DNA of 64,000 bases from Acidaminobacter sp. (GCA_009881125.1 WXFH01000036.1:14682-78681), one strand, 5' to 3'; counted from the stretch's first letter, positions 53,775-62,906 are shown. The notes: generated by a model from the sequence alone, not told the origin. Translations and numbers: made by a program.

Positions 53775-53806
53775 AAAGTCCGCCACAGCAAATTGGGGCA
53801 GACTTT
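53775..53806 (-). terminator. Terminator of rpmB
   Basis: On the minus strand AAAGTCTGCC pairs with GGCGGACTTT (one mismatch), followed by further T residues. It lies just past the rpmB stop. Confidence 0.7.
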
Positions 53807-53819
53807 AAGGCAGATCCAA

Positions 53820-54011
53820 TTAGATAGCGCGAACAACATTACCTGAACGCAGGCATCTTGTACAGACCATCAGTCTCTTTGGTGAACCGTCAACGACCGC
53901 TTTCACGCGTCTGAGGTTCGGCGCCCAAGTTCTTCTTGTATGGTTGTTGGCATGGCTGACATTATTGCCGCTGACCTTGCCTTTTCCGCACACTTCGCAT
54001 ACTCTTGCCAT
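53820..54011 (-). CDS. rpmB: 50S ribosomal protein L28
   Basis: The product is a 63-residue L28 with the conserved [26 protein letters not shown] start and a second cysteine pair in MVCTRCL, so it is the zinc-binding (C+) form. It is transcribed opposite to its neighbours, with its own promoter (54052-54080) and terminator. GGGAGGTGT precedes the ATG. This divergent placement of rpmB next to the asp23/fakA pair is typical of Firmicutes. Confidence 0.96.
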   Translation of the reverse strand: MARVCEVCGKGKVSGNNVSHANNHTRRTWAPNLRRVKAVVDGSPKRLMVCTRCLRSGNVVRAI

Positions 54012-54051
54012 TGTTACACCTCCCTAAAACAAATAACACATAAGCAAATTT

Positions 54052-54080
54052 ATTCTAACAGATCATTTCTGTGTTTGCAA
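54052..54080 (-). promoter_or_regulatory. Sigma-A-type promoter of rpmB
   Basis: On the minus strand TTGCAA (54080-54075) and TAGAAT (54057-54052) are separated by 17 bp. The start is expected near 54045. Confidence 0.72.
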
Positions 54081-54103
54081 GTTAATCTTGAAGGAAATTA
54101 GGG

Positions 54104-54109
54104 TATAAT
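54104..54109 (+). promoter_or_regulatory. Possible -10 box for asp23
   Basis: A perfect TATAAT hexamer lies 74 bp ahead of the asp23 start. No clear -35 was found at the right distance, so this is tentative. Confidence 0.3.
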
Positions 54110-54182
54110 GGCACAGATAAGGTTGTCACACTACTCTAATCATAGTAAAATCAATATGGATTGTTAAAGGGGAGGAACCAAT

Positions 54183-54539
54183 ATGACCATAAAAGTAGAA
54201 AACGCACATGGTGCAGTTTTCATTAATAACGACGTCATTGCCACGATTGCGGGCGCGGCAGCCATTGAATGCTACGGCCTGGTGGGTATGGCATCGCGCA
54301 ACACTACAGGCGGGATTGCCAATCTGCTGAAAAAAGAAAATCTCTCTAAGGGTGTTCGGATTCATTCAGAGGAAGACGGCATCGTGATCGATCTGTTTGT
54401 CATCGTTCAATTTGGAACCAAAATTTCCGTGGTCGCCCAAAACATAATCGAACGCGTGAAGTACAGTGTCGAGAACCAAACGGGCCTCAAAGTCCTGAAA
54501 GTGAATCTGAATATTGAAGGGGTCAGGGTTCAAGCCTGA
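54183..54539 (+). CDS. Asp23/Gls24 family envelope stress response protein (YloU)
   Basis: This is a 118-residue single-domain Asp23/Gls24 protein, showing NDVIATIAGAAAIECYGLVGMA, EEDGIVIDLFVIVQFGTKISVVAQNIIERVKYSVENQTGL and VNLNIEGVRV. Members associate with the membrane through partners and respond to envelope stress; the exact role is unclear. It is followed directly by the DAK2/FakA-like gene, a conserved pair (yloU-yloV in Bacillus). AAAGGGGAGG lies 6-7 nt before the ATG. Confidence 0.92.
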   Translation: MTIKVENAHGAVFINNDVIATIAGAAAIECYGLVGMASRNTTGGIANLLKKENLSKGVRIHSEEDGIVIDLFVIVQFGTKISVVAQNIIERVKYSVENQTGLKVLKVNLNIEGVRVQA

Positions 54540-54557
54540 TTTTGGGAGGGATGACCT

Positions 54558-56258
54558 TTGGATATTATGAAAATTGACGGTGTGCTGCTGTCCAAGATGT
54601 TCAAGCAGGCTGCCGCAACATTGAATAAAAACAAGAACCTGGTCGATTCTCTGAACGTCTTTCCGGTTCCTGACGGAGACACAGGCACCAATATGTCGCT
54701 GACCATGAATGCCGCGCTGAGCGAAATTGCGAAGCACGAAGGTGAGGTCTCAGTTGAGATCGTCGCCAAAGCCATGTCGAAGGGCTCTCTGATGGGTGCC
54801 AGAGGAAACTCGGGCGTCATTCTGTCCCAAATTTTCAGGGGCTTTGCAAAGGGCTGTCAGGATAAACAGACTCTGAACTCCATTGACTTTGCCCATGCCC
54901 TCAAGGATGCCTCAGATACTGCCTATAAGGCCGTCATGAAACCTGTTGAGGGGACGATCCTCACCGTGATTCGAAAGACAGCGGAGCATGGTATGGATTA
55001 TACGGAACAGGCAGTACCTGTCCAGGAGCTCCTGGAAAATCTGATCAAGCGCTCTGAGGAAACTCTGGAGCGGACGCCGGATTACCTTCCTGTCTTAAAA
55101 GCGGCAGGCGTTGTGGATGCCGGCGGCAAAGGCCTGGTTTTTATTCTCCTTGGATTTTTGGATGCCATCCTTGGCAAGGAAGTGGAAATTCAGGTCGAAA
55201 GAAGCGAAAACGTGCTGAAGGCGGCCGGCGCTGCGCTGGAACCGGAAATGATCACCTTTAGCTATTGTACTGAGTTTATTATCGAGACACTCCGGGATGA
55301 TGTGCCGGTTCTGCGCTCTGAAATTCAGAAGTTGGGCGACAGCATGGTCTTTGTTCAGGATGAGTCGCTGGTAAAGGTCCACATTCACACGGACAATCCC
55401 GGTATGGCTCTTGAAAAAGCATTGAAATATGGACCGTTGATCACGGTTAAAATTGAAAATATGCGGGAGCAGCATTCCAATCTGACTCATGGTGCCGGTC
55501 TGGGAACGGGATCAGACAGTGCAGATGGCGTAGTGGCGAATGCAGCGCAGGGTTCTGTGGAGACGCAGCCATCGGCAAAAGCTCAAGAAGCTCAGGATAA
55601 GAAAGCCTACGGGATTATAGCGGTCGCTATGGGCGAAGGCTTCAGCAAGATTTTCAGAGATCTTGGCGTTGATGTGATCGTCGAAGGCGGTCAGACCATG
55701 AACCCAAGCACGGAGGATTTTCTCAAAGCGGCGCAGGAATGTCACGCCGAGCACTTGATCATTCTTCCGAACAACAGCAATATCATCCTGGCGGCCAATC
55801 AGGCCAAAGAGGTTTCCAGCCTGCCTATGACGGTCATTCCTTCAAAGTCGATTCCTCAGGGCATCGCGACGCTGATTGAATTCGATTCGGAGAAGGCGCC
55901 TGAAGACAATGAATCGGCTATGTCGAAAGCCATTGACAATGTCAAGACCCTTCAAGTGACTTATTCAGTCAGGGATACTCAGTATGGCGACATCGAGATC
56001 AAAAAGGATGATATCCTGGGTGTGGGTGACGGGAAGATCGTTTCCGTGGGCCAGAATATTGAAGCGGTAGCGCTGGACGCCCTTGAGAAACTACTGGATG
56101 AGGACGCGTCCATAGTGACGGTTTACTATGGGGCCGAGGTCGCTGAAGCGGACGCGGAAGTTCTGATTGAAAAAATTGGCGCACAGCACGGGGACCTGGA
56201 TCTGGAACTTCATCACGGCGGACAGCCTTTGTACTATTATGTCATTTCAGTGGAGTAA
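54558..56258 (+). CDS. fakA: DAK2-domain protein, FakA/YloV-like fatty acid kinase catalytic subunit
   Basis: This 566-residue protein has an N-terminal DAK2 (dihydroxyacetone kinase L) domain with NVFPVPDGDTGTNMSLTM and GARGNSGVILSQIFRGF, which bind ATP and Mg, followed by middle and C-terminal FakA domains. In Staphylococcus FakA phosphorylates fatty acids presented by FakB (DegV-type) proteins. No fakB gene is in the window, so the substrate is by family analogy. The start is TTG 54558, 8 nt after GGGAGG. A hairpin terminator follows. Confidence 0.88.
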   Translation: MDIMKIDGVLLSKMFKQAAATLNKNKNLVDSLNVFPVPDGDTGTNMSLTMNAALSEIAKHEGEVSVEIVAKAMSKGSLMGARGNSGVILSQIFRGFAKGCQDKQTLNSIDFAHALKDASDTAYKAVMKPVEGTILTVIRKTAEHGMDYTEQAVPVQELLENLIKRSEETLERTPDYLPVLKAAGVVDAGGKGLVFILLGFLDAILGKEVEIQVERSENVLKAAGAALEPEMITFSYCTEFIIETLRDDVPVLRSEIQKLGDSMVFVQDESLVKVHIHTDNPGMALEKALKYGPLITVKIENMREQHSNLTHGAGLGTGSDSADGVVANAAQGSVETQPSAKAQEAQDKKAYGIIAVAMGEGFSKIFRDLGVDVIVEGGQTMNPSTEDFLKAAQECHAEHLIILPNNSNIILAANQAKEVSSLPMTVIPSKSIPQGIATLIEFDSEKAPEDNESAMSKAIDNVKTLQVTYSVRDTQYGDIEIKKDDILGVGDGKIVSVGQNIEAVALDALEKLLDEDASIVTVYYGAEVAEADAEVLIEKIGAQHGDLDLELHHGGQPLYYYVISVE

Positions 56259-56265
56259 TGCCGTC

Positions 56266-56300
56266 AAGAGACCGGTTCAAGCCGGTCTCTTGTAATTATT
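56266..56300 (+). terminator. Hairpin terminator after the fakA-like gene
   Basis: AAGAGACCGG and CCGGTCTCTT form a 10-bp perfect stem with a 6-nt loop, followed by GTAATTATTT. The T tract is imperfect. Confidence 0.6.
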
Positions 56301-56314
56301 TGCAAGAAATTGGG

Positions 56315-56332
56315 TGATTCCTCGAGGAATCA
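56315..56332. repeat. 18-bp perfect palindrome upstream of recG
   Basis: TGATTCCTCGAGGAATCA is a perfect dyad in the short gap between the fakA-like terminator and recG, 20 bp before the likely start. It could be an operator or an mRNA element controlling recG. Confidence 0.45.
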
Positions 56333-56352
56333 GTAAACTCAGGCGAGGTGAC

Positions 56353-58404
56353 ATGGCAGACATGCATACCCATTCGGACTTGACCAGGGTGAAAGGGATT
56401 GGCATCAAAAAGAAAACTGCCCTTGCCCGCCTTGGGATCAACAGCCTCAAAGATATGCTCTTTCACTATCCCAGAGGCTATGCGGATAAATCCAACAGAC
56501 GCCGCGTACACGAGGTTGCAGAAGGGGATGCTGCAACGCTCAGCGGTATCGTAAAATCCATTCAGACCACGAGATCAAATGGCGGCAGGGTCATGACGCG
56601 GTTTCAAATGCTGGAGGACATGACGCCCTTTGAATTACTGTTTTTCAATGCGGCTTATCTCGAGAAGCAATATTCAGCCGGCGAAACGCTGACTGCCTTT
56701 GGCCAGGTCCATAAAAGCGGCAGGCAGGTGACGCTTATTCATCCTGAGATCTTCAGAGAGAGCGACCAGCTTGAACAGCAGCTGGTGATCATGCCGCTGT
56801 ATCCGCTGACAGAAGGCATTACCCAGCGGGATATGGCCGCGCTGATACGGGAGGCACTGGACACCGTGCTGCCTGAACTCGAGGAAACGCTGCCGGAATC
56901 TGTACTGAGGCGCCACAGGATGCCGGGGCTGAAAGCGTCACTCCGTGAACTTCATTTTCCAACGGACAGAGCGAGATATAAAGCGGCAAAATACAGGCTA
57001 GTCTTCGAAGAACTGTGGTCGCTCCAGCTGAATCTCGCACTTCTGAGGGTGGACGCCAAGCGTGGCAAGGGCATTGCATTCAGAACAGAGCATGTTCTGG
57101 ATCACTATATGCGGGTCTTGCCTTTTAGGCTGACTGAGGCGCAGCACAGTGCAATAATGGATATTTACACGGACATGTCAAAAGACAAAGTCATGTATCG
57201 CCTTCTGCAGGGGGATGTTGGCTCCGGTAAAACTGCAGTGGCTTTTGCTGCTATGGCGCTTGCCGCCCGGAATGGCTATCAGAGCGTTTTGATGGCACCG
57301 ACGGAACTGCTTGCCGCCCAGCACTTTGAAGCCATGAAAAGGCTTTTTCCGGAATCTGTTGACCGTATGGCGCTTCTAACCTCCGCGTCGAAGCACAAGA
57401 AAAAACTGCGGGAAGGGATGTCCGGCGGGGCGACTGACTGGATCATTGGCACCCATGCACTGCTCGAGGAAGAGGTGGTGTTTGACCGCCTCGGTCTGGT
57501 GATTACGGATGAGCAGCATCGCTTTGGCGTTCGCCAGCGAAACCGCCTTGAGGAAAAAGGCTTAAGTCCTGATGTTTTAATTATGACCGCGACCCCGATT
57601 CCGCGAACCTTGTCACTGGTGCTTTACGGGGATGTGGATGTCTCCTTGCTGCGGGAGCTACCGGCAGGCAGAAAGCCTATTGAGACGATCTACGTCCAGA
57701 AAAAGCAGTTTCAGAGACTGTGCCTGAAAGTGGACCAGCTGATCGAGACCGGACGCCAGGCTTATATGGTCTGTCCCCTTGTGGAGGACAGTGAGGGCAG
57801 CGCTGGACTGCAGTCCGCCCAGTCCCTTTTCGAAGACCTCCGTTCAGGGGCATTCAGGCATCGTCGTGTAGGCCTGGTACATGGTAAAATGAAGTCTTCA
57901 GAAAAAAACCAAGTGATGACTGCTTTTGCCGATGGTCACCTTGACCTGCTCGTCTCAACCACTGTCATTGAGGTCGGTATAAACGTACCCAATGCTTCCG
58001 TCATGGTCGTTATGGACTGCGACAGATTTGGCCTAAGCCAGCTGCACCAGCTCAGAGGACGGGTCGGCAGAGGCGAACATGCCTCTTATTGCTATCTTGT
58101 TGCAGATCGACCTGGAGAAGTGGCTAAACAGCGGATCAAAAAAATGGTGGAGACTCAGGATGGCTTTGAAATCGCGGATTGGGATCTGAAACTTCGTGGA
58201 CCGGGGGAATTTTTCGGAACGCGGCAGCACGGACTTCCACCGCTAAAGCTCGCGGATCTGTCCCGTCATCTCGACATATTGGCCCTTTGTCAGAAGGAAG
58301 TGGTCGACTTGCTGCAAAGAGAGAACACCAAGCAGTTGGAACAGGATGAAATTGAACTTTTAAGGCGCCGACGTCATGAAGTCTTTGAAAGCTTTTCGAT
58401 TTAG
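56353..58404 (+). CDS. recG: ATP-dependent DNA helicase RecG
   Basis: RecG reverses stalled forks and branch-migrates Holliday junctions. The 683-residue protein has an N-terminal wedge/OB domain (about 1-160, with LFHYPRGYADKSNRR), Walker A GDVGSGKTAVAF, the DEQH box DEQHRFGVRQR, and the second helicase lobe with STTVIEVGINVPNA and QLRGRVGRGEHASYCYL. The start is uncertain: ATG 56353 lies only 1-2 nt from GAGGTGA, whereas ATG 56362 is 10 nt away. Its position between the fakA-like gene and rsmD is typical. Confidence 0.95.
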   Translation: MADMHTHSDLTRVKGIGIKKKTALARLGINSLKDMLFHYPRGYADKSNRRRVHEVAEGDAATLSGIVKSIQTTRSNGGRVMTRFQMLEDMTPFELLFFNAAYLEKQYSAGETLTAFGQVHKSGRQVTLIHPEIFRESDQLEQQLVIMPLYPLTEGITQRDMAALIREALDTVLPELEETLPESVLRRHRMPGLKASLRELHFPTDRARYKAAKYRLVFEELWSLQLNLALLRVDAKRGKGIAFRTEHVLDHYMRVLPFRLTEAQHSAIMDIYTDMSKDKVMYRLLQGDVGSGKTAVAFAAMALAARNGYQSVLMAPTELLAAQHFEAMKRLFPESVDRMALLTSASKHKKKLREGMSGGATDWIIGTHALLEEEVVFDRLGLVITDEQHRFGVRQRNRLEEKGLSPDVLIMTATPIPRTLSLVLYGDVDVSLLRELPAGRKPIETIYVQKKQFQRLCLKVDQLIETGRQAYMVCPLVEDSEGSAGLQSAQSLFEDLRSGAFRHRRVGLVHGKMKSSEKNQVMTAFADGHLDLLVSTTVIEVGINVPNASVMVVMDCDRFGLSQLHQLRGRVGRGEHASYCYLVADRPGEVAKQRIKKMVETQDGFEIADWDLKLRGPGEFFGTRQHGLPPLKLADLSRHLDILALCQKEVVDLLQRENTKQLEQDEIELLRRRRHEVFESFSI

Positions 58405-58445
58405 ATTATACTAATAAGAGAGCTGACATTTCAAAAAAATGACAT

Positions 58446-58473
58446 TTGGTATGAAAAGCGCCTTTTTTATGAT
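58446..58473 (+). promoter_or_regulatory. Possible promoter for rsmD-coaD
   Basis: TTGGTA (58446-58451) and TATGAT (58468-58473) are 16 bp apart, in the 93-bp gap after recG. Match quality is moderate. Confidence 0.35.
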
Positions 58474-58497
58474 AGAATTCGATAAGAAGGTGGAAAT

Positions 58498-59070
58498 ATG
58501 AGGGTCATCGCCGGTTCGAAAAGAGGATTGAAGCTGGAAGCGCTTGAAGGCCTTGAAACCAGACCTACAACAGATCGCGTCAAAGAGGCGCTGTTCAACC
58601 TGATTCAATTTGAAATCCAGGGCTCAAAAGTACTGGACCTGTTTGGCGGGTCAGGCGCGCTGGGCATAGAATCGCTGAGTCGTGGTGCGGAACATGTCGT
58701 TTTCGTGGATCAGAGCCGAGCGAGCGCTCGCGTCATAGCACGAAATTTGGAACGGGCAAAGTTTCAGGATGCCGCCAAAATTCTGACACAGGATTGGATG
58801 GCCGCTTTGTCTCAACTTGAAAATTCTGAGTTTGACCTTGTCTTTGTGGATCCACCTTACAACGCAGCTTTGGAAACGCTGGTGCTTGAAAAGCTTGACC
58901 TATTTAATCTGTTGTCTGAGGATGCCATTGTCGTCATTGAGCACCCTGCTTCCAGAGCGCTGCCGGAGACTGTCAGCGGCTACAGCTTTTTAAAGTCAAG
59001 ACATTATGGCATCACAGCGCTATCCTTATACAGGAGGCACATGAATGACAATAGCAATTTACCCGGGTAG
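58498..59070 (+). CDS. rsmD: 16S rRNA (guanine(966)-N2)-methyltransferase
   Basis: RsmD methylates N2 of G966 in 16S rRNA using SAM. The 190-residue protein shows IAGSKRGLKLEALEGLETRPTTDRVKEALFN, the SAM loop LDLFGGSGALGIESLSRGA and the catalytic VDPPYN (DPPY). GAAGGTGG precedes the ATG. It overlaps coaD by 26 bp, a conserved gene pair. Confidence 0.95.
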   Translation: MRVIAGSKRGLKLEALEGLETRPTTDRVKEALFNLIQFEIQGSKVLDLFGGSGALGIESLSRGAEHVVFVDQSRASARVIARNLERAKFQDAAKILTQDWMAALSQLENSEFDLVFVDPPYNAALETLVLEKLDLFNLLSEDAIVVIEHPASRALPETVSGYSFLKSRHYGITALSLYRRHMNDNSNLPG

Positions 59071-59521
59071 CTTTGATCCCATTACAAACGGACATTTGGA
59101 TGTCATCGAACGTGCTTCCAGGCTTTTTGATGAGGTCGTCGTAGGCGTACTCAGCAACAGCAGCAAAAGCCCCATGTTTACAGCAGAGGAGCGCGTTTCT
59201 CTGATTGAGGAAGCAGTTAAGCCCTTTGGCAATGTTCGGGTTGCGCATTTTCAAGGGTTGTTGGTAGATTATGTGAAGTCCAACCAAATAGATGTGATTA
59301 TTAAAGGGTTGAGAGCCATTTCGGATTTCGAAGCGGAATTTCAGATGGCGGCAATGAACAGACATCTTGGAGAGGGCACAGAAACCGTCTTTTTAATGAC
59401 GGACGTCCACTATTCTTATTTGAGCTCCAGTTTGGTCAAGGAAGTCTTCAGGTTTAACGGTGACATTAAGGGGTTAGTCCCTGACCATGTTTTGGCATAT
59501 ATGCAGCATAGATTGAGATAA
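59045..59521 (+). CDS. coaD: Phosphopantetheine adenylyltransferase
   Basis: CoaD transfers AMP from ATP to 4'-phosphopantetheine, the penultimate step of CoA synthesis and downstream of CoaBC. The 158-residue protein has YPGSFDPITNGHLDVIERA with the TNGH nucleotidyl-transferase motif, GLRAISDFEAEFQMA and the SSSLVKEV motif. The ATG 59045 lies inside the end of rsmD, with CAGGAGG 8-9 nt upstream. Confidence 0.96.
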   Translation: MTIAIYPGSFDPITNGHLDVIERASRLFDEVVVGVLSNSSKSPMFTAEERVSLIEEAVKPFGNVRVAHFQGLLVDYVKSNQIDVIIKGLRAISDFEAEFQMAAMNRHLGEGTETVFLMTDVHYSYLSSSLVKEVFRFNGDIKGLVPDHVLAYMQHRLR

Positions 59522-59535
59522 GGAGGAGTACACCC

Positions 59536-60069
59536 ATGTCGTCCAATCATCTTGAATTAAAAGTTTTGGATCTTCTTGAAGAATTTGAAAACAAAATTGA
59601 AAATGCCACCAATGTACCTCTGACGGGAAAAATAATGGCAGACCGGGAAGAATTACTCGAAATTCTAAGGGAAATCCACATTTTGCTTCCGGAGGAGTAC
59701 CAGCATGTCAAGTGGATTAAATCTCAAAAAAATCAAATTCTCGAGGAAGCCCAGAGAAGCGCGGATGCGTTGCTCGCTAATGCGCAGCGTGAAGAGCGAA
59801 GAGCCATTGACAGTATTCGCGAAGAGGAAGAGCGGCTGCTGGATGAGGCAGAGCTGAAGCGCAAGCTGATGATCGACGAGCATGAGATTGTACGCCAGGC
59901 CAGGGAGAAAGCGGACAAAATTGTTCAGGAAGCGACACAGTTTTCGTCTAACATGAAAGAGGATGCTTTTGAGTATGTCCACGACATGATGAGTAGGGCT
60001 ACCAGCGAAGTCAATGATGTCCTGGATACTCTGCGCAAAAATTTAAGAGAACTCGAAGATTATAAATAG
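59536..60069 (+). CDS. Coiled-coil protein of unknown function (ATP-synthase-B/H-like)
   Basis: This 177-residue, highly charged protein is mostly helical. A short N-terminal part (about 1-45) is followed by a long heptad-like coiled coil, about 60-170, rich in Glu, Arg and Ala (EEAQRSADALLANAQREERRAI and similar). Such proteins are often annotated as ATPase or V-type subunit H because of the coiled coil, but nothing here indicates a real ATP synthase. It has some resemblance to DivIVA-type scaffolds. Its position after coaD is conserved in several Clostridia, as I recall. AAGGAGGAG precedes the ATG, and a strong terminator follows. Confidence 0.75.
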   Translation: MSSNHLELKVLDLLEEFENKIENATNVPLTGKIMADREELLEILREIHILLPEEYQHVKWIKSQKNQILEEAQRSADALLANAQREERRAIDSIREEEERLLDEAELKRKLMIDEHEIVRQAREKADKIVQEATQFSSNMKEDAFEYVHDMMSRATSEVNDVLDTLRKNLRELEDYK

Positions 60070-60127
60070 ACATATGCTTTGGCAAGATCGCTTCTGAAAT
60101 TTTTGCTGCGTGGCGTCAATTGTGAAC

Positions 60128-60233
60128 TGCTGCACCCCAGGCAAAATCTATGAATTAAAAAAGGGAAAATGGTCAAGTGAAAAACGGTTTACCGGTTTTT
60201 CGCTTGATTTCATTTTCCCTTTTTTGTGCAGCA
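60128..60233. terminator. Large bidirectional terminator between convergent genes
   Basis: Nested inverted repeats form one long hairpin: outer arms TGCTGCAC (60128-60135) and GTGCAGCA (60226-60233), a 15-bp perfect arm pair at 60157-60171 and 60211-60225, and an inner CAAG...CTTG stem with a GAAAAAC/GTTTTTC core. A/T tracts on both sides suit termination in both directions. Confidence 0.85.
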
Positions 60234-60275
60234 CATCTTATGAATGTTTGAGTCTTTCATGATGCCTGCTGAAAG

Positions 60276-61490
60276 CTATTTAACATAGACGGGTGGCCGC
60301 GTCAAATCCTGGGCATAAACATTTCGACCGCACAGTATTTCTCTAAGGTCGGTCGCTCTTATGTCAAACAGGAGTTGTGGTCCAGTGACGGGATCTTTCA
60401 GATCTTGGGGGCGGATGCGGGTCAAAAGCGGCAGCCCCGCTGTTTTTTTAGCCTGATTCAACAGGTGTCGGCCGCGTTCATTAAAGGCCAAAATACGAAG
60501 ATAGGCAGGCAGAGTTTCGCGGTTTTGACCAATCATAGTCGTGGGAATGTCCAGCAATATCTTGGCAAGCACTCTTTCAATACGGCTTCTGGTATGCCGT
60601 TTGCTCTTTATGGCCGTCACCAGGGTTTCGTAGTCCACAGCGCTTTTAACTGCTGAAAGTATCCTTTCCGGCAGCCCGTCCTCCATGTCATGAATCTGTG
60701 ACAGGGTGTCCGGTGTGTGGAGAAGCAGTCTGTATTTCAGCAGCTCATATCTTGTGCCTTGTTCAGGGAAATTGCCGGATGCTTTCTCCAAAGCGGTCAG
60801 TGTTTGAGCCGGCACTGTCTTTTCAACTGTTGAAAGTGGTGCGCCGGCTAAAAGAGCGCTGCGGATCGCAGACGCACTTGAGTATATTTTTTGAGGGTTC
60901 TCCTGTTCCAGTGACAAGTCGTGATAGCCATGTCCAGCCCTTTGGAGCGTAAACGGGGAGAGTGAAGCGCCAAGTGCCTCAATGGCTTTCATGTACTCGA
61001 TCCCGAGAATATCATTGGGTGTGGATGCTGATTGGAGACCGGAATCCGTCAGCAATTTGGCTTTAAGAGCAGGGTAACTGAGTTCGGGATGTGACTTTCT
61101 GGCAGTTTTCCAGCGTACATCAAGATGAGACAGATCTTTGACTGAGTCTCTCAGCGTCTCAAGTGAACCGCACTCGCTGCCGAAGCTCAGCATGTCTACC
61201 AACCCCAGTTGGTTGAGGAGATGAACACCAGCAGTGGCAAAGTACTCAGCACTTGATACTGCGAACAGAGCAGGCAGCTCAATAATCAAGTCTGCGCCAC
61301 CCTCAACAGCGGCAGAGGCTCTGGACCATTTGTCCAGAAGCGCCGGCTCGCCGCGCTGAACGAAAGATCCGCTCATGACTGCGACGACCGCTTCTGCGTT
61401 CAGAAGCCGCTTAGTCTCAGCAATATGATAGTGGTGTCCGAGATGAAAGGGATTGTATTCAGTGATCATGCCTGCAACTTTGGGTGCCAT
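60276..61490 (-). CDS. tmcAL: tRNA(Met) cytidine acetate ligase TmcAL (YlbM)
   Basis: TmcAL forms N4-acetylcytidine at the wobble position of elongator tRNA-Met, activating acetate with ATP. The 404-residue protein starts APKVAGMITEYNPFHLGHHYHI, with the HxGH nucleotidyl-transferase motif, and continues with MSGSFVQRGEPALLDKWSRA, DLIIELP and SSAEYFA. ATG at 61490 is preceded by GGAGG at 5 nt; a longer start would add 17 non-conserved residues. It diverges from ackA, which produces or uses acetyl phosphate; both touch acetate metabolism. Confidence 0.94.
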   Translation of the reverse strand: MAPKVAGMITEYNPFHLGHHYHIAETKRLLNAEAVVAVMSGSFVQRGEPALLDKWSRASAAVEGGADLIIELPALFAVSSAEYFATAGVHLLNQLGLVDMLSFGSECGSLETLRDSVKDLSHLDVRWKTARKSHPELSYPALKAKLLTDSGLQSASTPNDILGIEYMKAIEALGASLSPFTLQRAGHGYHDLSLEQENPQKIYSSASAIRSALLAGAPLSTVEKTVPAQTLTALEKASGNFPEQGTRYELLKYRLLLHTPDTLSQIHDMEDGLPERILSAVKSAVDYETLVTAIKSKRHTRSRIERVLAKILLDIPTTMIGQNRETLPAYLRILAFNERGRHLLNQAKKTAGLPLLTRIRPQDLKDPVTGPQLLFDIRATDLREILCGRNVYAQDLTRPPVYVK

Positions 61491-61566
61491 GAGAACCTCC
61501 CTGGACAATATTGAAATATCTTTGTGAAAAAAATAATGCATTATGTATACAAATTGTGTTTCTGAC

Positions 61567-61594
61567 TTGTAATATTTCTAATTTAATTTATAAT
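61567..61594 (+). promoter_or_regulatory. Promoter of ackA
   Basis: TTGTAA (61567-61572) and TATAAT (61589-61594) are 16 bp apart in an AT-rich gap, 43 bp before the ackA start. Confidence 0.55.
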
Positions 61595-61637
61595 AATAAC
61601 GAGTGAAGTTCAATCGATTTTAATTGGGAGGTCTATC

Positions 61638-62837
61638 ATGAACGTTTTGGTTATTAACTGTGGTTCATCTTCATTGAAGTATCAGCTGATGAATATGCAG
61701 GATGAAACTCTTCTTGCAAAAGGTCTTGTTGAGAGAATTGGCATTGAAGGTTCTGTTCTTAAGCACGAAAAAGAGGGCAGAGACAAAGAAGTAATTATGG
61801 TTCCAATGAAAAATCACAAAGATGCACTTAACGAAGTTCTTAAGGCACTTGTCGATGAGAACTATGGCGCGGTCAAGTCTTTGGACGAAATTGATGCCGT
61901 AGGACACCGCGTCGTTCATGCAGGCGAAAAGTACAGCGGCTCAGTCCTGATCACAGAAGATGTCATGGCTGCGCTCGAAGAATGTATCGACCTCGCGCCG
62001 CTCCATAACCCACCGAACATCATGGGCGTCGAAGCTATCCAGGAGCTGATCCCAACGGTTCCAAACGTTGGCGTTTTCGATACAGCTTTCCATCAGACAA
62101 TGCCGCCGCAAGCTTATATCTACCCAATTCCTTATGAGTATTACGAAAAGTATAAAGTTCGCCGCTATGGTTTCCACGGCACAAGCCACCGTTATGTCGC
62201 AGAAAGAGCAGCTGACATGATGGGCAAGCCAATTACAGAACTCAGACTGATCAGCTGCCACCTTGGCAACGGCGCCAGTGTTACAGCCATCAAGAACGGC
62301 AAATCCGTTGCGACAAGCATGGGCTTCACACCGCTTGAAGGCTTGATCATGGGAACGCGCTGCGGCGATATTGACCCTGCAATCATCACATTCCTCATGG
62401 AAAAAGAAAATCTCGACATTGAAGGCATCAACAACGTCCTCAATAAAAAATCAGGCGTCCTCGGCATTTCCGGCGTCAGCAGCGACTTCAGAGACATTGA
62501 AAATGCTGCCAAAGACGGCAATGAGCGCGCAGCTCTGGCCCTCGAAACTTTTGACGATCGCGTCAGACAATATATCGCAGCTTATGCGGCCGAAATGGGC
62601 GGCGTGGATGCAGTGATCTTTACTGCGGGTCTTGGTGAGAACTCTATCACAAACCGCGCGGACATCTGCAAAAACCTCGAATTCATGGGCCTAAAAGTCA
62701 GCGACGAGCGCAACAACGTTCGCGGCAAAGAAACTTTCATCAATACTGACGATTCCAAAATCAAAGTTCTCGTCATCCCTACCAACGAAGAGCTGATGAT
62801 CGCACGCGACACAGTTGAAATCGTCAAAGGGCTGTAG
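61638..62837 (+). CDS. ackA: Acetate kinase
   Basis: AckA interconverts acetyl phosphate + ADP and acetate + ATP, a main ATP source in fermenting anaerobes. The 399-residue protein begins [17 protein letters not shown] and shows the ASKHA phosphate motifs [39 protein letters not shown] and [17 protein letters not shown] lies 8 nt before the ATG. Codon use in the second half is strongly biased to C-ending codons, as in ileS, consistent with high expression. The pta gene often found next to it is missing here. Confidence 0.97.
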   Translation: MNVLVINCGSSSLKYQLMNMQDETLLAKGLVERIGIEGSVLKHEKEGRDKEVIMVPMKNHKDALNEVLKALVDENYGAVKSLDEIDAVGHRVVHAGEKYSGSVLITEDVMAALEECIDLAPLHNPPNIMGVEAIQELIPTVPNVGVFDTAFHQTMPPQAYIYPIPYEYYEKYKVRRYGFHGTSHRYVAERAADMMGKPITELRLISCHLGNGASVTAIKNGKSVATSMGFTPLEGLIMGTRCGDIDPAIITFLMEKENLDIEGINNVLNKKSGVLGISGVSSDFRDIENAAKDGNERAALALETFDDRVRQYIAAYAAEMGGVDAVIFTAGLGENSITNRADICKNLEFMGLKVSDERNNVRGKETFINTDDSKIKVLVIPTNEELMIARDTVEIVKGL

Positions 62838-62873
62838 GTTTCAGATCTTTAAATCATACATGGCAAGGTTTTG

Positions 62874-62906
62874 GACGCGAACCTGAAAAGGTTCGCGTCT
62901 TCTTAT
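62874..62906 (+). terminator. Terminator after ackA
   Basis: GACGCGAACCT and AGGTTCGCGTC form an 11-bp perfect stem around GAAA, followed by TTCTTATG. The T tract is weak, but the stem is very stable. Confidence 0.65.

Noticed and set aside
59536..60069. A V-type ATPase subunit.
   Set aside because: No other ATP synthase gene is nearby and the similarity is only that of a generic charged coiled coil.
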